A stretch of DNA of 64,000 nucleotides from Leptasterias polaris (Eukaryota > Echinodermata > Asteroidea > Forcipulatida > Asteriidae): contig JAZGTN010000006.1 of NCBI GenBank assembly GCA_037783415.1, positions 248,001-312,000 on the forward strand, given 5' to 3'. Below, piece after piece: positions 34,202 through 45,765 of this stretch. Every line of letters starts with the position of its first letter. Position 1 is the first letter of the stretch. Under the pieces are notes generated by a model, which did not search any database, had not been told where the DNA came from, and saw only the letters and a list, made by a program, of their open reading frames with translations. Both the position numbers and the translations under genes were made by a program.

Positions 34202-34463
34202 CTAATTTCACAGCTCTTCTTAACGGCCGATTTTGCGCTTATACTGCGCAAGTTTCCATTTAATATAGCACCGCTAACCGTAAGCGCAAGAAAACGCATG
34301 CTAACCTTCCGGTGCTTACTGTATGAAAATGAATGACGTTACAGTATAAATCCATGGTGAACGCGCAAGCTGGCTGTCTAATTTTCCTGATTACACGCCT
34401 AGGAAAATTTACTGCTATGTTAATTTGCTTACCGTTAAGCAGCGCTATGAAATTGGCCCCACA
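34202..34463. mobile_element. 'AGAGCTGCTTAAGC' palindromic repeat, copy
   Basis: Left end AATTTCACAGCTCTTCTTAA and right end GTTAAGCAGCGCTATGAAAT TGG form imperfect inverted ends, about 260 bp. Confidence 0.55.
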
Positions 34464-34523
34464 ACTTGACAGATTACGGGTGAGTCCTCGCATGTAAAGC
34501 TCACTTCATTACCGGCAGCGTAG

Positions 34524-34665
34524 TTTTTTTCCCCAGGAGAGATGAGGCCACTTAGCATAAATTTGCGTGTTTTCTGCGAAAATCTTTCTTTTTTAAATTT
34601 ATTACAAAAATTATTATAACACGCAAATTTATGCTAAGTGGCCTCATCTCTCCTGGGGAAAAAAA
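34524..34665. repeat. perfect 48-bp inverted repeat with 46-nt spacer
   Basis: Arm 34524-34571 is the exact reverse complement of 34618-34665 (48 of 48). The core includes CCCCAGGAGAGATGAGGCCA and CTTAGCATAAATTTGCGTGT. An imperfect extension (ACCGGCAGCGTAG at 34511-34523 against TTACGCTTACCGGC at 34667-34680) suggests a longer, older inverted end. If transcribed it would fold into a long hairpin. No coding capacity. Confidence 0.92.
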
Positions 34666-35269
34666 ATTACGCTTACCGGCACGAGGGTGTTTCGATTACC
34701 GCGTTAGCGAATTGAATTTGCAATTAAACGAGAAGTTTACTCAATGTCGATAATGGATGTAGGCCTATATACCTAAATAAATTTTTCATTTTCTAACTCG
34801 TTAACGATACAAAATATTAACCAGAGTTTACGCTTGTCGAGCTCACGAAGGACTCAATTATAAGCGCCGATGCCATAATTTATTTATATTTAATGCTGGT
34901 GCTAAATTGCATTATCCTTCGTATTTTGACCTGTAACCCAATACCTAATCGTCTGTTCATCAAATCAATAAATAAACATTGTAGAAAAAAAATATAAAAT
35001 AAAAAATCAGAAATCTCCAAGAACATCAGTCTTACGTGTTTCGTTTCCCACCTTTAGATATAGTCGATCTAATTTATTCACGGTTGTCCAGTCTCGCGGC
35101 ACCAGTTGTCAAAATGGCCTTCACTAACACCTCTAATTTTGCAGTACGCAGTCATAAAAGATAAAAACCTTTAAAAAAACGTTTTTCAGATGCAAGGTCG
35201 TACAACTTGATTTATTCTTGTCTTCAAGTCGAGGGAAAACATAATACTAAAAAAACATGGACGCATCAA

Positions 35270-35442
35270 TAGACCCCTTGCATAACGCGGAACGCTAAAT
35301 GGACCCTGAGGTCACGCACACTATTTTACGCACAAAGAACACCTATCGTCCAATCATCTGCCTCCTTTGACCTCAGTGAGGGCGCTTTTTGGCCTCAGTG
35401 AGGGCGCTTTTTTAGCGTGTGATGTCATATGCAAGGGGTCTA
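35270..35442. mobile_element. MITE with TAGACC..CTTGCATA ends, copy 2
   Basis: Starts TAGACCCCTTGCATAACGC and ends TGATGTCATATGCAAGGGGT CTA, so the termini are inverted over about 16 bp. The internal TTTGACCTCAGTGAGGGCGC block is partly duplicated. Length 173 bp, equal to the copy at 63330. Confidence 0.85.
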
Positions 35443-35930
35443 TACAAATTTACCAATCGTAATAATTAACACCCCCTCTATGGGATCCTTTAATACTATG
35501 TCACAGCAGTTATGGCAATTCGGAAAATGTGACGTATACGGATGTATGGTGGGCTATATCAGGATTGACGAATAACAGCCTATTGGAAGTTGTTCAGCAA
35601 ATCCACAAACTTCAATACAGTCAATCATACCAAAGATGGAACTTGGTTATAATTATGTTGTGTGAATGTACACTGCCATAAAGAATGCCATACCAAAATT
35701 AAAGGAACATGGGACCAAGCAGTATTTCGGAAAACTCAAACAGTAAAACGACTTTTGTAAACCATCACGTCACCTGCAAGTTATCTCATTGGAAAGAATT
35801 ATATTTCCTGCAATGAAACCGATGACTCAAAGGGTACAGGAAAAAACATGTAATCACAAAAGGTACCTGCAGAGTTGTGGCTCATAGTCAAGTAAATGAA
35901 ACAACATTAATGGAAAACAAAACCCAATTC
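35443..35930. other. no gene seen
   Basis: Plain non-coding DNA. Confidence 0.35.
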
Positions 35931-35945
35931 TAAAAATAATCGTTT

Positions 35946-36040
35946 CTCCTGAAGACGAGCAGAGTACTGTTCGAAACGTCGAGTTCACACCGGCTGTTTT
36001 CAGAGCCAACACTCCTCCAAAAAGATGTTACGCATGGGCA
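35946..36040 (+). mobile_element. Penelope-type terminal fragment with hammerhead-like core
   Basis: CTGAAGA (35949-35955), a GAGC/GTTC stem with an 8-nt loop (35957-35972) and GAAACGTC (35973-35980) follow the CUGANGA-stem II-GAAA order of hammerhead ribozymes, with one extra C before the stem. Penelope-like elements are known to carry such motifs at their ends. No protein part remains. Confidence 0.4.
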
Positions 36041-36196
36041 TGTACCCGCAAGTTTACTATTTATATAGTTACTTCTTATAATCACTCATAATCACGTGGT
36101 GCAATTTTTTCTATATTTGGTCTTACACGTCATCGCAATTCTGGCTATTATTAGAAGCAACGAACTTTATGCATCGAGGACGCATTCACATACAAT

Positions 36197-36425
36197 GTAC
36201 ATTCTAAAAACTCATGGGTCAGAATTGACCCGGATTCCGGATCCGAGGAGTCCTGATTCAATTCTGGGACAGTTTCACCCGGAATCTGTATACCCGTACT
36301 TTGGTTAAAATCTGACGGTTTGATTTGGATTCCAGATCACATTTACGGGGACTCCGGGTCAAACTGACCCCGAAATGGATCAGGCCCCACTTGGATCCGG
36401 AATCCGGAGTCAATTCTGGCCTGGG
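36197..36425. mobile_element. 'ACTCCGGGTCAA' inverted-repeat element, copy 1
   Basis: Blocks of GGGTCAGAATTGACCCGGAT and ACTCCGGGTCAAACTGACCC, rich in short palindromes of GGGTCA/TGACCC. Related to 48374-48597. Confidence 0.5.
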
Positions 36426-36626
36426 AGTATTTAGTTAAAGTGTATACGGTGACAATCTTTGCAGTTCCAGTGGCTCATTTTGATCAGTTAGTTGTGCCCT
36501 ACACAGTCTAGGTCAAATGTGTGCACGCTACACTAATCGATATCGAGATAACAGTAAAGATGCTTTCAGTGAGCCAAAGGCATCATCAATCTTGTATCCG
36601 AGCTCTGAATCCCCGTCATGGTGGTG

Positions 36627-36648
36627 GGGGGGGGGGGGGGGGGGGGGG
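36627..36648. repeat. poly-G tract
   Basis: Run of about 22 G; creates glycine runs in spurious frames. Confidence 0.9.
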
Positions 36649-37574
36649 TACGGCAGTGTCAAGAGTCCGAGTCGGCAGTGTCGAGTCATATTACAATACT
36701 GTCATAACACAGTCATGAGTCAACATCTTTCTCCAGTCATCACCACGAATGACCATCCAAAAATACAATCTGATACTGTTTTACAAAACGTGTGTCCAAA
36801 CAGAGTGTTTCATAGGCAGGCAAATGCTTGTATACAATGTATATAAAGGATAACTTTAATATTTTACTTTCACTTCCAGAAATGCCTGTAACATGTACAA
36901 ATAACAACTCGTTAACACTTAGAAACGCTTTTCTTAATTTGTTTGTTAAAGTGCAGTTAAATATTGGTAAACATTGGTCCTCTGATTCACTTTACACTGA
37001 TTGTGCCTACCGATCTTTGACCCTTTATGTGCTGCCAACATACCGTCATGAATGCGCAGTATACATCTGGACATTTTGCCATACTCTTTAACATAGAAGT
37101 GATGAAGTGGAATTTTTTAAATCTGAACTGGAGATCATAATCTGATGATCCGATTTTCCTGTTCTTGCGTCATTGAAATGAAAACCATTCTATCTATGAC
37201 ATTGTGATTCCATGCACAAACGTCATCCATCAAGCTTTTGTCATCGTGCGTTTGTCATCAATACACGGGTCTTATCTCCAACGCAGCGATTCACAACTGT
37301 AAAGAATTGTCAGTAATTTGTTTAAAGATTGGACCAGGGAAATGCAGAACTACCGGGGTCAATCCAAATCTGGAATTTTATGAGAGATCATCTTTTCCGT
37401 TCAAATTTGCCTTCCAAGACTTTAGTTGGCCCTTGGCCAGAAGGCCTCTATTAAACCTATACCACATCTCACATGAAACTGTAAAGAACGACCAAAGACA
37501 ACGACGACTATAATCAAGCAAACCACTGCACCACAATTTCAAAACATTATGCAACAACAGATCGACCTCTCCAA

Positions 37575-37834
37575 AGTCATGGTCAGCAGAAAAATGGGGA
37601 AACAATAAATGGTCAACTGCTGCACCGAATGTCTTCTATCCATACATCCCTCCTGAACCTGTATCTCATTCACATGCCACCAACCTCCATCGTCAATCCT
37701 GGGTAAGACTCAATCGGCTTATCACAAGTGGACATGGTCGATTTGGACGTAACATGTGGAAAATGGGACTTACTGCTGACCCAAGCTGCTTTTGTGGAAC
37801 TAAGCCACCAGAGCCATCGTGTCCAGCCTGCTGA
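37575..37834 (+). mobile_element. LINE ORF2 C-terminal fragment
   Basis: A frame to the stop at about 37832 reads FYPYIPPEPVSH..., WVRLNRLITSGHGRFGRNMW, KMGLTADPSCFCG and SCPAC. The W-x-LNRL-x-GHGR...GL...C.CG pattern is the RNase H-like/zinc-knuckle end of many non-LTR retrotransposons. The start is obscure, and sequence before 37575 has stops in this frame. Confidence 0.75.
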
Positions 37835-38699
37835 AATACTTACGAAATGAACAAACTGTCCTCATGACATTCCTTAACAGTTCTTTTTTGAAGCCGACAA
37901 GTTCTTCTAAAACGTTTGATTTTCTCTTGTGGCCTTGAGCTGTGTCTTGTTCCTCTGAGAACAATCCATAATTAAAATAGTCCCAAAATCCCTCACCATT
38001 TTTGCTCATAAACATTTTGTTTTTGTTTTCCAGTTTAACTATGTTAGGTGTGTTTCAGTTTCAATCAGTCTACATTTCATAGACTGTATAACTCTCTATT
38101 ATGACATAACATCTTATGACATGAATGGCTAGACTCTGGGGGGAATTTGTATACTCGAAAACAAATATTTTTGATTTGTATATATCAACCGTGACCGCTG
38201 ACACTCTACAGAGGGTCCAAAGCACGTTGCCGACAGTGTATAAACACTTCTACAAATACTGTCTTTGCCAACACACAGCTAGATGTTTGTAAATGATCAC
38301 TTCTACGACGGCAGGTGGCCAAGAGGGTACGGTTTGATTGATCATTGGCATAAAGTATTTACCCAGCTGTACACGATGGTTATTAAAACTACACACAACG
38401 CATCGGAGTGAAGGACGTCGGTACGCAGATACCAGAAAGTCCATGCACGGGCTCTTAGAGACTGAAATTTGACAAAACCTCGTGAGTCGAGAACCAATGC
38501 AACTGAACACTGTCTACTTCAAGGTTAACATGTCTATGCAATATTATTATTATATATTTCTAGTTATGAAACCAAGGATGCCTCATAAGTGATCTTAATC
38601 ACTGTAGCTCGCAAGCCTTAGGAAACCTGTAAACATGGGTGCTTGCTGTGAACCAGAAACACCGGGGTTAACCCCTACTCTTCCACAACAAGTGTTCTG

Positions 38700-38893
38700 G
38701 GTTCTTTTGTGCGCACTACCAATCCTAGTACAAGGGACCTACAGCTTAATTTTCCCATCTGAAAGACAAAGCAATTATGTTAAAGTATCTTACTCAGCGA
38801 AACAGCCACGGCCAGGATTCGAACCAACACTGTGATGATCAGAAACACCAGAGCTTGAGTCTGTTGCTCTTAAACGCTCGGTCACGACACGCT
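38700..38893 (-). mobile_element. tRNA-Leu-headed SINE, reverse copy
   Basis: GGATTCGAACCAACACTGTG (38814-38833) is the reverse of box B, and CGCTCGGTCACGACACG (38876-38892) the reverse of box A. CCCATCTGAAAGACAAAGC matches the body of the 19878 copy. Confidence 0.7.
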
Positions 38894-38991
38894 ACATTGT
38901 AAAGCAACACAATCGCCCGTATTGCAAACATCCACGGACCAAGTTAACTTGTATCTGGAGACTATAGAGAAAGTTGACTTGCAATTTCTCA

Positions 38992-39112
38992 ATTCAATTC
39001 AAACTCACATGTATTTCCATACTTCATGAAATTTCCAAACAGTACATATATATATAGCCAAAACAGTAACCAAAGAAGCATTATTTACAAGGCGGAAAAT
39101 TAAGTATGAAGG
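38992..39112 (-). mobile_element. LINE 3' tail with (TTGAA)n end, reverse copy
   Basis: Reverse complement of 19466-19612; begins with the AATTCAATTCAAACTCACAT end and continues to CGGAAAATTAAGTATGAAGG. Confidence 0.65.
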
Positions 39113-39288
39113 CATCATCTCTAGAAGCCGATGCTTGTGGTGAGACGCCTGATGCAATAACTCTGATAAGTAGAAATAATCATGATAGTTGTTTAGATTT
39201 CAGAATCTAAATTCGACGCAAAAGTATGAACGAAACCATTATTCGCAAACGAAGATTGTGAAGACCTCAAGATTGGAATCCAAACCGA

Positions 39289-39400
39289 TAGACCCCTTGC
39301 ATATGACGTCACAGGCCGACGTCACAGGCCCACATAGCGCCCTCACGAGGTCGGAGGAAGACCTATCATAGGCTAAAACGCGCACACGTTTCCGTTGTTT
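39289..39400. mobile_element. MITE with TAGACC..CTTGCATA end, truncated copy
   Basis: Begins TAGACCCCTTGCATATGACG and keeps a TGACGTCA palindrome plus GCGCCCTCACGAGGTC and GCGCACACGTTTCCG blocks, but no clear right terminus. Confidence 0.6.
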
Positions 39401-39960
39401 AACCTCAGCAAGTAGGACAATGCAATGCAATGCAATGGTTTTAAAGAGTAACATTCATACTAGACAACCAAGGAAACATGAACATGACCTAAAATACATA
39501 GCTGTGGCCGTCCAAGCGACTGATCTTAAAAATGGACGCCCTAGTGCCAGCAGTTCGTAAAAAGATGAATTTTATACGTTGTGGTTTCCCCACTACAAAG
39601 GCGGAACTCAGCACCTGGGCTCTCAACTGCTTAAGGCCCGAACTTTCATTCATAAGTGAAGGTGCTTTATGTCATGCGGTGTGATCAACGAAAATGGAGA
39701 ATGCTATAACGTCTGTCAATGATACGTTCTTTAGCCTGGGGTGACGTTTTGATACGGCGTGTACATGTACGTTTACCGCTTGCAAAATACTTCAAATGTC
39801 AGCCCCACTTGAAGTAAAATTCCTTTGACGACAATGGTATACCTCAATCTGTCAAATGGAAGTGATTTTCGTTTTTATCTCAATCCTGAACGGATCATCG
39901 CTCCTTGAGTCTCTTACGGCAGTGTGTCAACACCACCTGTACTGTACAGCGAGGTGTCAC

Positions 39961-40049
39961 GCCCATGACGTCAAACCTAAGCTCCGACCAAGATATGACG
40001 TCACACGCCCATGACGTCAAACCTAAGCTCCGACCAAGATATGACGTCA
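39961..40049. repeat. tandem 46-bp duplication carrying four CRE palindromes
   Basis: Units 39961-40006 and 40007-40049 are identical over 44 bp. Each holds two TGACGTCA sites: 39966-39973, 39996-40003, 40012-40019 and 40042-40049. TGACGTCA is the full consensus for CREB/ATF-type factors. No promoter or gene start is recognised nearby. Confidence 0.85.
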
Positions 40050-42715
40050 CGTATACACTACCTTTCAGTCATCGTTGCTTTTCCTTTCTTTTTCTTGTAG
40101 CGAATTCGCGGCATTCCAAAGATGTGCTTCTTTGGTTTAGTTTCAATTTGCGGATAGCGTAGCCATGCTCTTTTGGATTGTAGAGTATACAAAAATTATG
40201 AGCAGTCAAAAAGAAGAAAACCTCGTAAACTATAGGCTTACCATTTGGTGCATTGGACTGCCGCCTTCTTCGAGGACCGAGAAGGACACAATTGTTCCAC
40301 AAATTGTAGAGTTACCCGTGTTGTACTTGAGTTTACCTTATGAAACTTGTTCATAATCGGTTACGTAGTTTCGGTTGTGCCGTTAAGCTATACGCACTTT
40401 TTTCTTCTTCTTTGATTCGGGTTAATGAGTTCGTCTTCAGAGTCTATACATTAAGGTTTCAAGATTTTTCTCAATACACACACACACACACACACACACA
40501 ACATACTTCAGTCGGCACTGTACACTCGTAAAACATTGTAAAACGCCACTTTTCAAAATAACAAACAACAAATGGTACCACGGGTTTGTACAGCTCCATG
40601 GTTCCACGAAATATTGACCCCACGGCGGTACCGACACCATACGCTTCTACTGTCTGCAACGCTCACCATTTTAGGAATCAAAATGCACGTACAAAATTGC
40701 CAAAGTGTAAAATGCGCACTACACTGTATCACACACGGGGACATTGCCTTTCACAATGACGTAGCTAAGATTATTGTGGTGATGGCGGCGGTTAAAATCG
40801 ATCAGTAACTGAATTTCGGACTTTTTTGTAATTCCCATCAAGCACGGGTTGGAAATCTTCAAACACCACGCCAAAAATCTACTATAATAGCACCACAGTG
40901 AAAGGTTTTGTGAGCGTGTAATGCTCGTTATGGTAACAACCAGACATAATATTTTCAAATTTCAATCAAAGAACTGCTCACATTTTTTTATTTGCTTGTG
41001 TCAAGATTAAAAATGAAATGGTATACTGTCCATAACTCCTTGATATAAGAGGTATTAAAACAGCGGTTGGAAAATAAAATATCTATTGTTTAACTGTCAG
41101 ACTCTTTGTGTCTTTGAGCCGCCCCAACCGCCGCTACACAGTGCAAAAGGGAATCGTTCATCCGTTTACTGTGAAGTCTATGAAGAATAATTGTCACATG
41201 TTTGGCAGTTTTAATTAAAAGGCAAACATTTATTCATTCACAATAAAGTTCATTTTGTATGTTCTCTTTTCAAAGTTGACTAATGCCTTTACCGCAACCT
41301 ACAATGAAAAAGCAATAACAAGCTATTTAATTCCCGATGCGTCTTTTTATTCCGAGCGAACATTAATAAATTAGTGCAAACAAGTTCTTTATGGATAATA
41401 ATACTGACAAGAAATAATACCTCAGTATTGTTAATGATTGAAGACCAAAAATGGAAATATAATTGACAAATCAATTATCTCCAGACCTACTTTTGAGAAA
41501 TTGAGGAGGAAATACTGCTCTTTCATGAGTTATCACCAGTGACACGAGCTGTTATTCAATGAAAAAAAAACGGTACACAAAAATAATGATATAAGCCAAA
41601 GATATAAGGCATTTTTGGAAAATGATTCTGTTAATATCTACTACAAGTATCTTGCATACTGCCGCAGCAACTCCGGGCAGTACGGCGAGTAAGGGGTTAA
41701 TGATGCATTCAGGATCAAGTGTTAAAGTTGCAGTGTTGTTGCGTGACCTTAGGCCTAGGGTGAATGAAACAAACACCCTTTTGATATCCTTTACGATTGG
41801 TATCCTTTACCTAGCCTTTACGATTACTCAATATTACTTTGGTATCGATGCGTATACGTGATATCCTCTCTTCTGCCTAATGTCCCTTGAATTTACCCAG
41901 TCATTATTGTCGGGGTATACAAAGAAATTTGCACTCAAAGATGAGCAGGGAGAGTGACTGTCCTTTCTTGACACAAGAGGGCCAAGGTTGCGGTCATCAT
42001 TGTGTGAGGAGATACTTTTTAAAATGCATTACCGGCTGTAATGACTCGCGGCTGTAAGTGATGGCATTGTCTTCACGAGAGCACTTCGTAACTTGAGGTT
42101 CGGCATTGGAAGGGGGAGGGACAGAATTGGTATTTTAGAGACGTTTGCAGATCGAACCTTTAAAATTCAACATACTACAATCGAATGATTCCTGGTGAAA
42201 ATTGTGTTTCTTTGGTAAAAGACACGTAACTGAATGATGTAGACCACCAGTAATACAAATTATAAGTTTTTTGAAGGTTTTAAAGTAAACACAATGGACA
42301 AAACGGCAAACTATATTCACAAAGCCTTGTTCCATTTTGGCCGATAAATAATTATTATGCAAAGAACATTTTCCCCCGAACAAATATTGTTGGGACAAAA
42401 TCTTTTAACTGTGGTTGTGTTCGCTATTTGGGCGTTCAGATTGGCTCAGTGGCTCCTTCCCTGCTTTTCACCTCTGTGGACCCCCCCCCCCCCCCCCCCC
42501 CCCGGTTCGAATCCTGAGACCAGAGCTTTGCTTGAAATGGTTTTCATGCCGCTGTCTGACAGGGGAATCATATTTCATACTGATCATAAGATGAAAGGAA
42601 ATTGGATTTCTTTTCTTTTTTTCCCAGTTTTTTTCTTTCGAATTTCAGCTTTGTTTTCTCTGAAAATGAAAGCATTGTATATTTATAGATATACATTTTT
42701 AAGGGCCACTATACT
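40050..42715. other. no gene seen
   Basis: Contains a (CA)n microsatellite at 40476-40501 and a poly-C run at 42480-42503. Frames here have no motifs. Confidence 0.4.
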
Positions 42716-42721
42716 GGGTTG

Positions 42722-42957
42722 TTAGGGAGTGTAAGTTTTTTCATATTTGAATAGGGTGATGTCACATATTATTTCAGGACTGCATACACTCCCCATTGCC
42801 ACGCCAATTGTTTGTCTGTAGAACTTGTTATTGATTTCGAAAACGTTTGCGCCCAAGATCGGTTCTAAAAGACATTGCGTGTGTGTTTTCTTGTAGGTTT
42901 TGGTATGGTGTTTAGTCCTGATTTTGCTTGTTCCAACGTGACGGCGTTCAACCATAA
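42722..42957 (-). mobile_element. Penelope-like reverse transcriptase fragment
   Basis: On the minus strand the frame reads ...FEINNKFYRQTIGVAMGSVC then SPEI and DITLF. The NKFYxQxxGVAMGSxxSPxI motif is diagnostic of Penelope-like reverse transcriptases. Only about 75 codons remain, between a stop and the palindromic array. Confidence 0.75.
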
Positions 42958-42980
42958 TGGCTTCCGGGAAATCCGAAATT

Positions 42981-43106
42981 ATGTCGTGCGCACGAGATAT
43001 TATGTCGTGCGCACGAGATAATTATGTCGTGCGCACGAGATAATTATGTCGTGCACACGAGATAATTATGTCGTGCGCACGAGATAATATGTCGTGCGCA
43101 CGAGAT
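42981..43106. repeat. array of a palindromic ~22-24-bp unit, six copies
   Basis: The unit ATTATGTCGTGCGCACGAGA contains the perfect palindrome TCGTGCGCACGA. Six units lie in tandem with AATT or AT spacers; one has a G-to-A change (GTGCACAC). Strongly CpG-bearing in an AT-rich setting. Confidence 0.9.
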
Positions 43107-43136
43107 ATTTTTTATATTTTTTTTATTTTTCATGTC

Positions 43137-43381
43137 CCTTTAGGGGCTCCGTTAAAAACCGCCCAAAATAAAATTTTAAAAAATGAAAAAAAAGTCCGCC
43201 CCAAAAAACCTATAAAATCAACCCCAAAAAATCCGCCCCCCCTCAAAATAAAAGTCCGCCCCCCAAAAAAAACAAGTCCGCCCCCCAAAAAAAGAAAAAA
43301 GTCCGCATCGTAACTTTATTCTCCCCCCCCCCCCCCCCCCAAAAAAAATAATAAAAACAAAAAAAATCCTGGTTACGGGCC
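43137..43381 (-). repeat. '(G)nCGGAC(T)n' element, reverse copy
   Basis: Reverse complement of the 15291 element: blocks of A plus GTCCGCC plus C, then GTCCGCATCGTAACTTTATT, a poly-C run and ATCCTGGTTACGGGCC at 43366-43381. Confidence 0.75.
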
Positions 43382-43825
43382 TGTCTGTGCACATACCTTT
43401 TCCTGCCTACATTCACAAACACTGCCATTTTGCATACGTTTGGTTTTCCCTCTTCAAGATTGCCCTAACCCAGCCTTGGAACTTTGCTAGTAAATACTCT
43501 TAATCTGAAGCTTTTGTCATCCATACCAAACCAAGAAAACACTAGTCATAGCAAAAGCTAAACCGTAAAAAGTAACTACTTTCAGATTTGAGTAAATGCT
43601 TTTCTAGTAAAAGCATTTGATTCATTTTATTCATACTGATGCGAGTAAATGCTTAGCAATTGCTAGTACTAGTAGTAGTACGACCCAATGTATTTTTTTA
43701 TATTTTCCTCCACGTCAGATCATCTTATAAAAACTAGTAAACGTCACAACATGGGCACTGAAAAGGGCCTTGTTTATGGCAAATGCAAACGGTAAATAGT
43801 TATAATTTGCAAGAAGTGCTCCCCC

Positions 43826-45019
43826 GTCACGCGTACCACGAAGTGACCCATCTCGTTCACAGCCCCCGAAAACGTGTTCGGAGAAAATCGCGATTAAAGT
43901 TGCACTACTTTTCAAAGTGCTGTTTCGGGGTATACTTCGGGGTTTGTTTTATTTTTTAAGACAACAGTAAAGCTGAATACTTTATTCGTGCATAACTGTC
44001 AGAGTGTTTTCATTCTTGCAACTATTTTATTTAGTAATTAAGTCCTAAACACATACGTCACTTCGTGGAAAAAAGCGAGTATTGCCCGCAGAGCGTTGTG
44101 TACAAACACATTCCATATTGAGACCTATCGCGATAGGTCACTTCGTGAAAATACTACGCTTCCAGATAGGTCACTTCGTGAAAATGCGAAATGTCACACA
44201 CGCGCGCTGAACTGTGTCGTAACGCTTTGTTTATCATTGGGTGTGTTCGATTAGCTTCCCCGGGTCGACCCAGGTCTGACCCCAGTGCGTTCGAATAGCT
44301 CTGACGTCATTGCTCTGGCTCACCCGGGTGAGACCCAAGTGCCCTGCTCGTGGAGCAGGTTATTTGGGGCTGACCCTAGTTCATGACGTCACGGCGAAAA
44401 ACTTTCTCAATGGCCACCATTTTGTTTGTAATTCAGCGGGACATTTTAGGAAGTTTGACACACATTTTCGCAATTACAACAGCGTTTTTGTGAGCAATAA
44501 GTATTTTTTATTCGAAGCCGGGTACCTTTGTATCACTCTGTGGGGTTGTACAAATTGTTTAATGTTGCACTGTTTTACCTTGAGAATAATTATTTTACGA
44601 TGTTTTCGTGAATCCACGGACATACGGTACAGTATCGGACATACGGCACAAAATGGAAGTAGTTCCGGTCGGCTGTCCCAAGATGCATCGGTGTGAATGC
44701 TGGGGGAAGTTGGCGTTCGATTAGCTCATGGTTAGGGGCTCACCCGGATGAGCAGACCGGGGTCGACCCGGGGAAGCTAATCGAACGCACCCATTGGTGA
44801 AGTAGCGCGTCGAGATAGGTCACTTCGTGGAAATACAAAACGGCAAATCTAGTGACACATCGTTTTTACTAATTAGTGTAATTACGAAACTATTAAGTAT
44901 TAGGGATTCAAACTTGCTGAAAATGTTAACAGTAATGAGTATATTAATAATTTGTATTAAACCCGATTTGCAAAAATTTATTATTTTTGACAGATAGGTC
45001 ACTTCGTGGTACGCGTGAT
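43826..45019. mobile_element. DNA transposon relic (non-autonomous) with GGTCACTTCGTG repeats
   Basis: The outer ends 43826-43848 and 44997-45019 are inverted repeats with 22 of 23 matches (core GTACCACGAAGTGACC). The motif GGTCACTTCGTG recurs inside near 44057, 44137, 44167 and 44818, as expected for subterminal transposase-binding repeats. No transposase remains. It is interrupted by a second element (44240-44791). Confidence 0.75.
44240..44791. mobile_element. nested inverted-repeat element with CATTG target duplication
   Basis: The ends match in reverse complement over about 39 bp with two mismatches (GGTGTGTTCGATTAGCTTCC on the left). It is flanked by CATTG at 44235-44239 and again at 44792-44796, a 5-bp target-site duplication. 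A 128-codon frame inside has no recognised domain. The insertion lies within the older element 43826-45019. Confidence 0.85.
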
Positions 45020-45760
45020 GTTCACACCATTGTACCCTCCTAAAATTTTACCCTATAGTTTCGCCGCTGCACACCATGCAAACAACCTGTTAAAATGTCA
45101 TTATAGTAAGTGATCCCGGTTTTTTTTAAACTGAACACAACGAAAAACTGAATCTTTTTTTGTCCGGGAATTAAATCGATTATGGCCATTGATCTGTGCA
45201 TTGGTAATTTGAGGTCCTTTAAAAAATGTCATTTTCTCAGCTTTGGACTGAATTTCAGGCCAAAATGTTTCTCTGAATAATTGGTATTGTTATGAACTTT
45301 ATATAATAGACCTTTATTACAGTGCACCTTCATCAGATTCAAGCTAATTAATTAGTTAGTAAAATTATCAATCACGTACTTGATCCAAGTACACTTGATT
45401 TTGCATGTAACGTCAGTGCATTATTTCCATACATACTTTTTTCTACTGAAAACGTCCATACGTCTTCTGGAGGGCATTAACTGTTCTGGAGGGCATTAAC
45501 TGTCCAGGAGGGCATTAATGAGTCAAACCCCTGCGTCCTAAATGACAATTACAGTTTGCCCTGAACATCAAGGTGCCATGCTGAGTTTCTGGATAGGTTT
45601 TGAACTCTTTCCCCCGAGTGCGGTCGAATTAAATTAGATCGTCGCGATGTAACACAAAGAGAGACACACATCAATAAAGCCGTGAAATTAGAGTTATTTA
45701 ATGGATTTCGTCGCTGCTGGTGATGGGGCCAGAGTTAGCACTGGCTGAGAAGCTTAAATG
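45020..45760. other. no gene; short triple repeat
   Basis: At 45473-45530 GGAGGGCATTAACTGTTC occurs three times in tandem with changes. Otherwise non-coding. Confidence 0.4.
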
Positions 45761-45765
45761 ATTTC

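Noticed and set aside
44310..44696. A 128-codon frame inside the nested element as a transposase
   Set aside because: No DDE, zinc-finger or other transposase feature; the element is too short.
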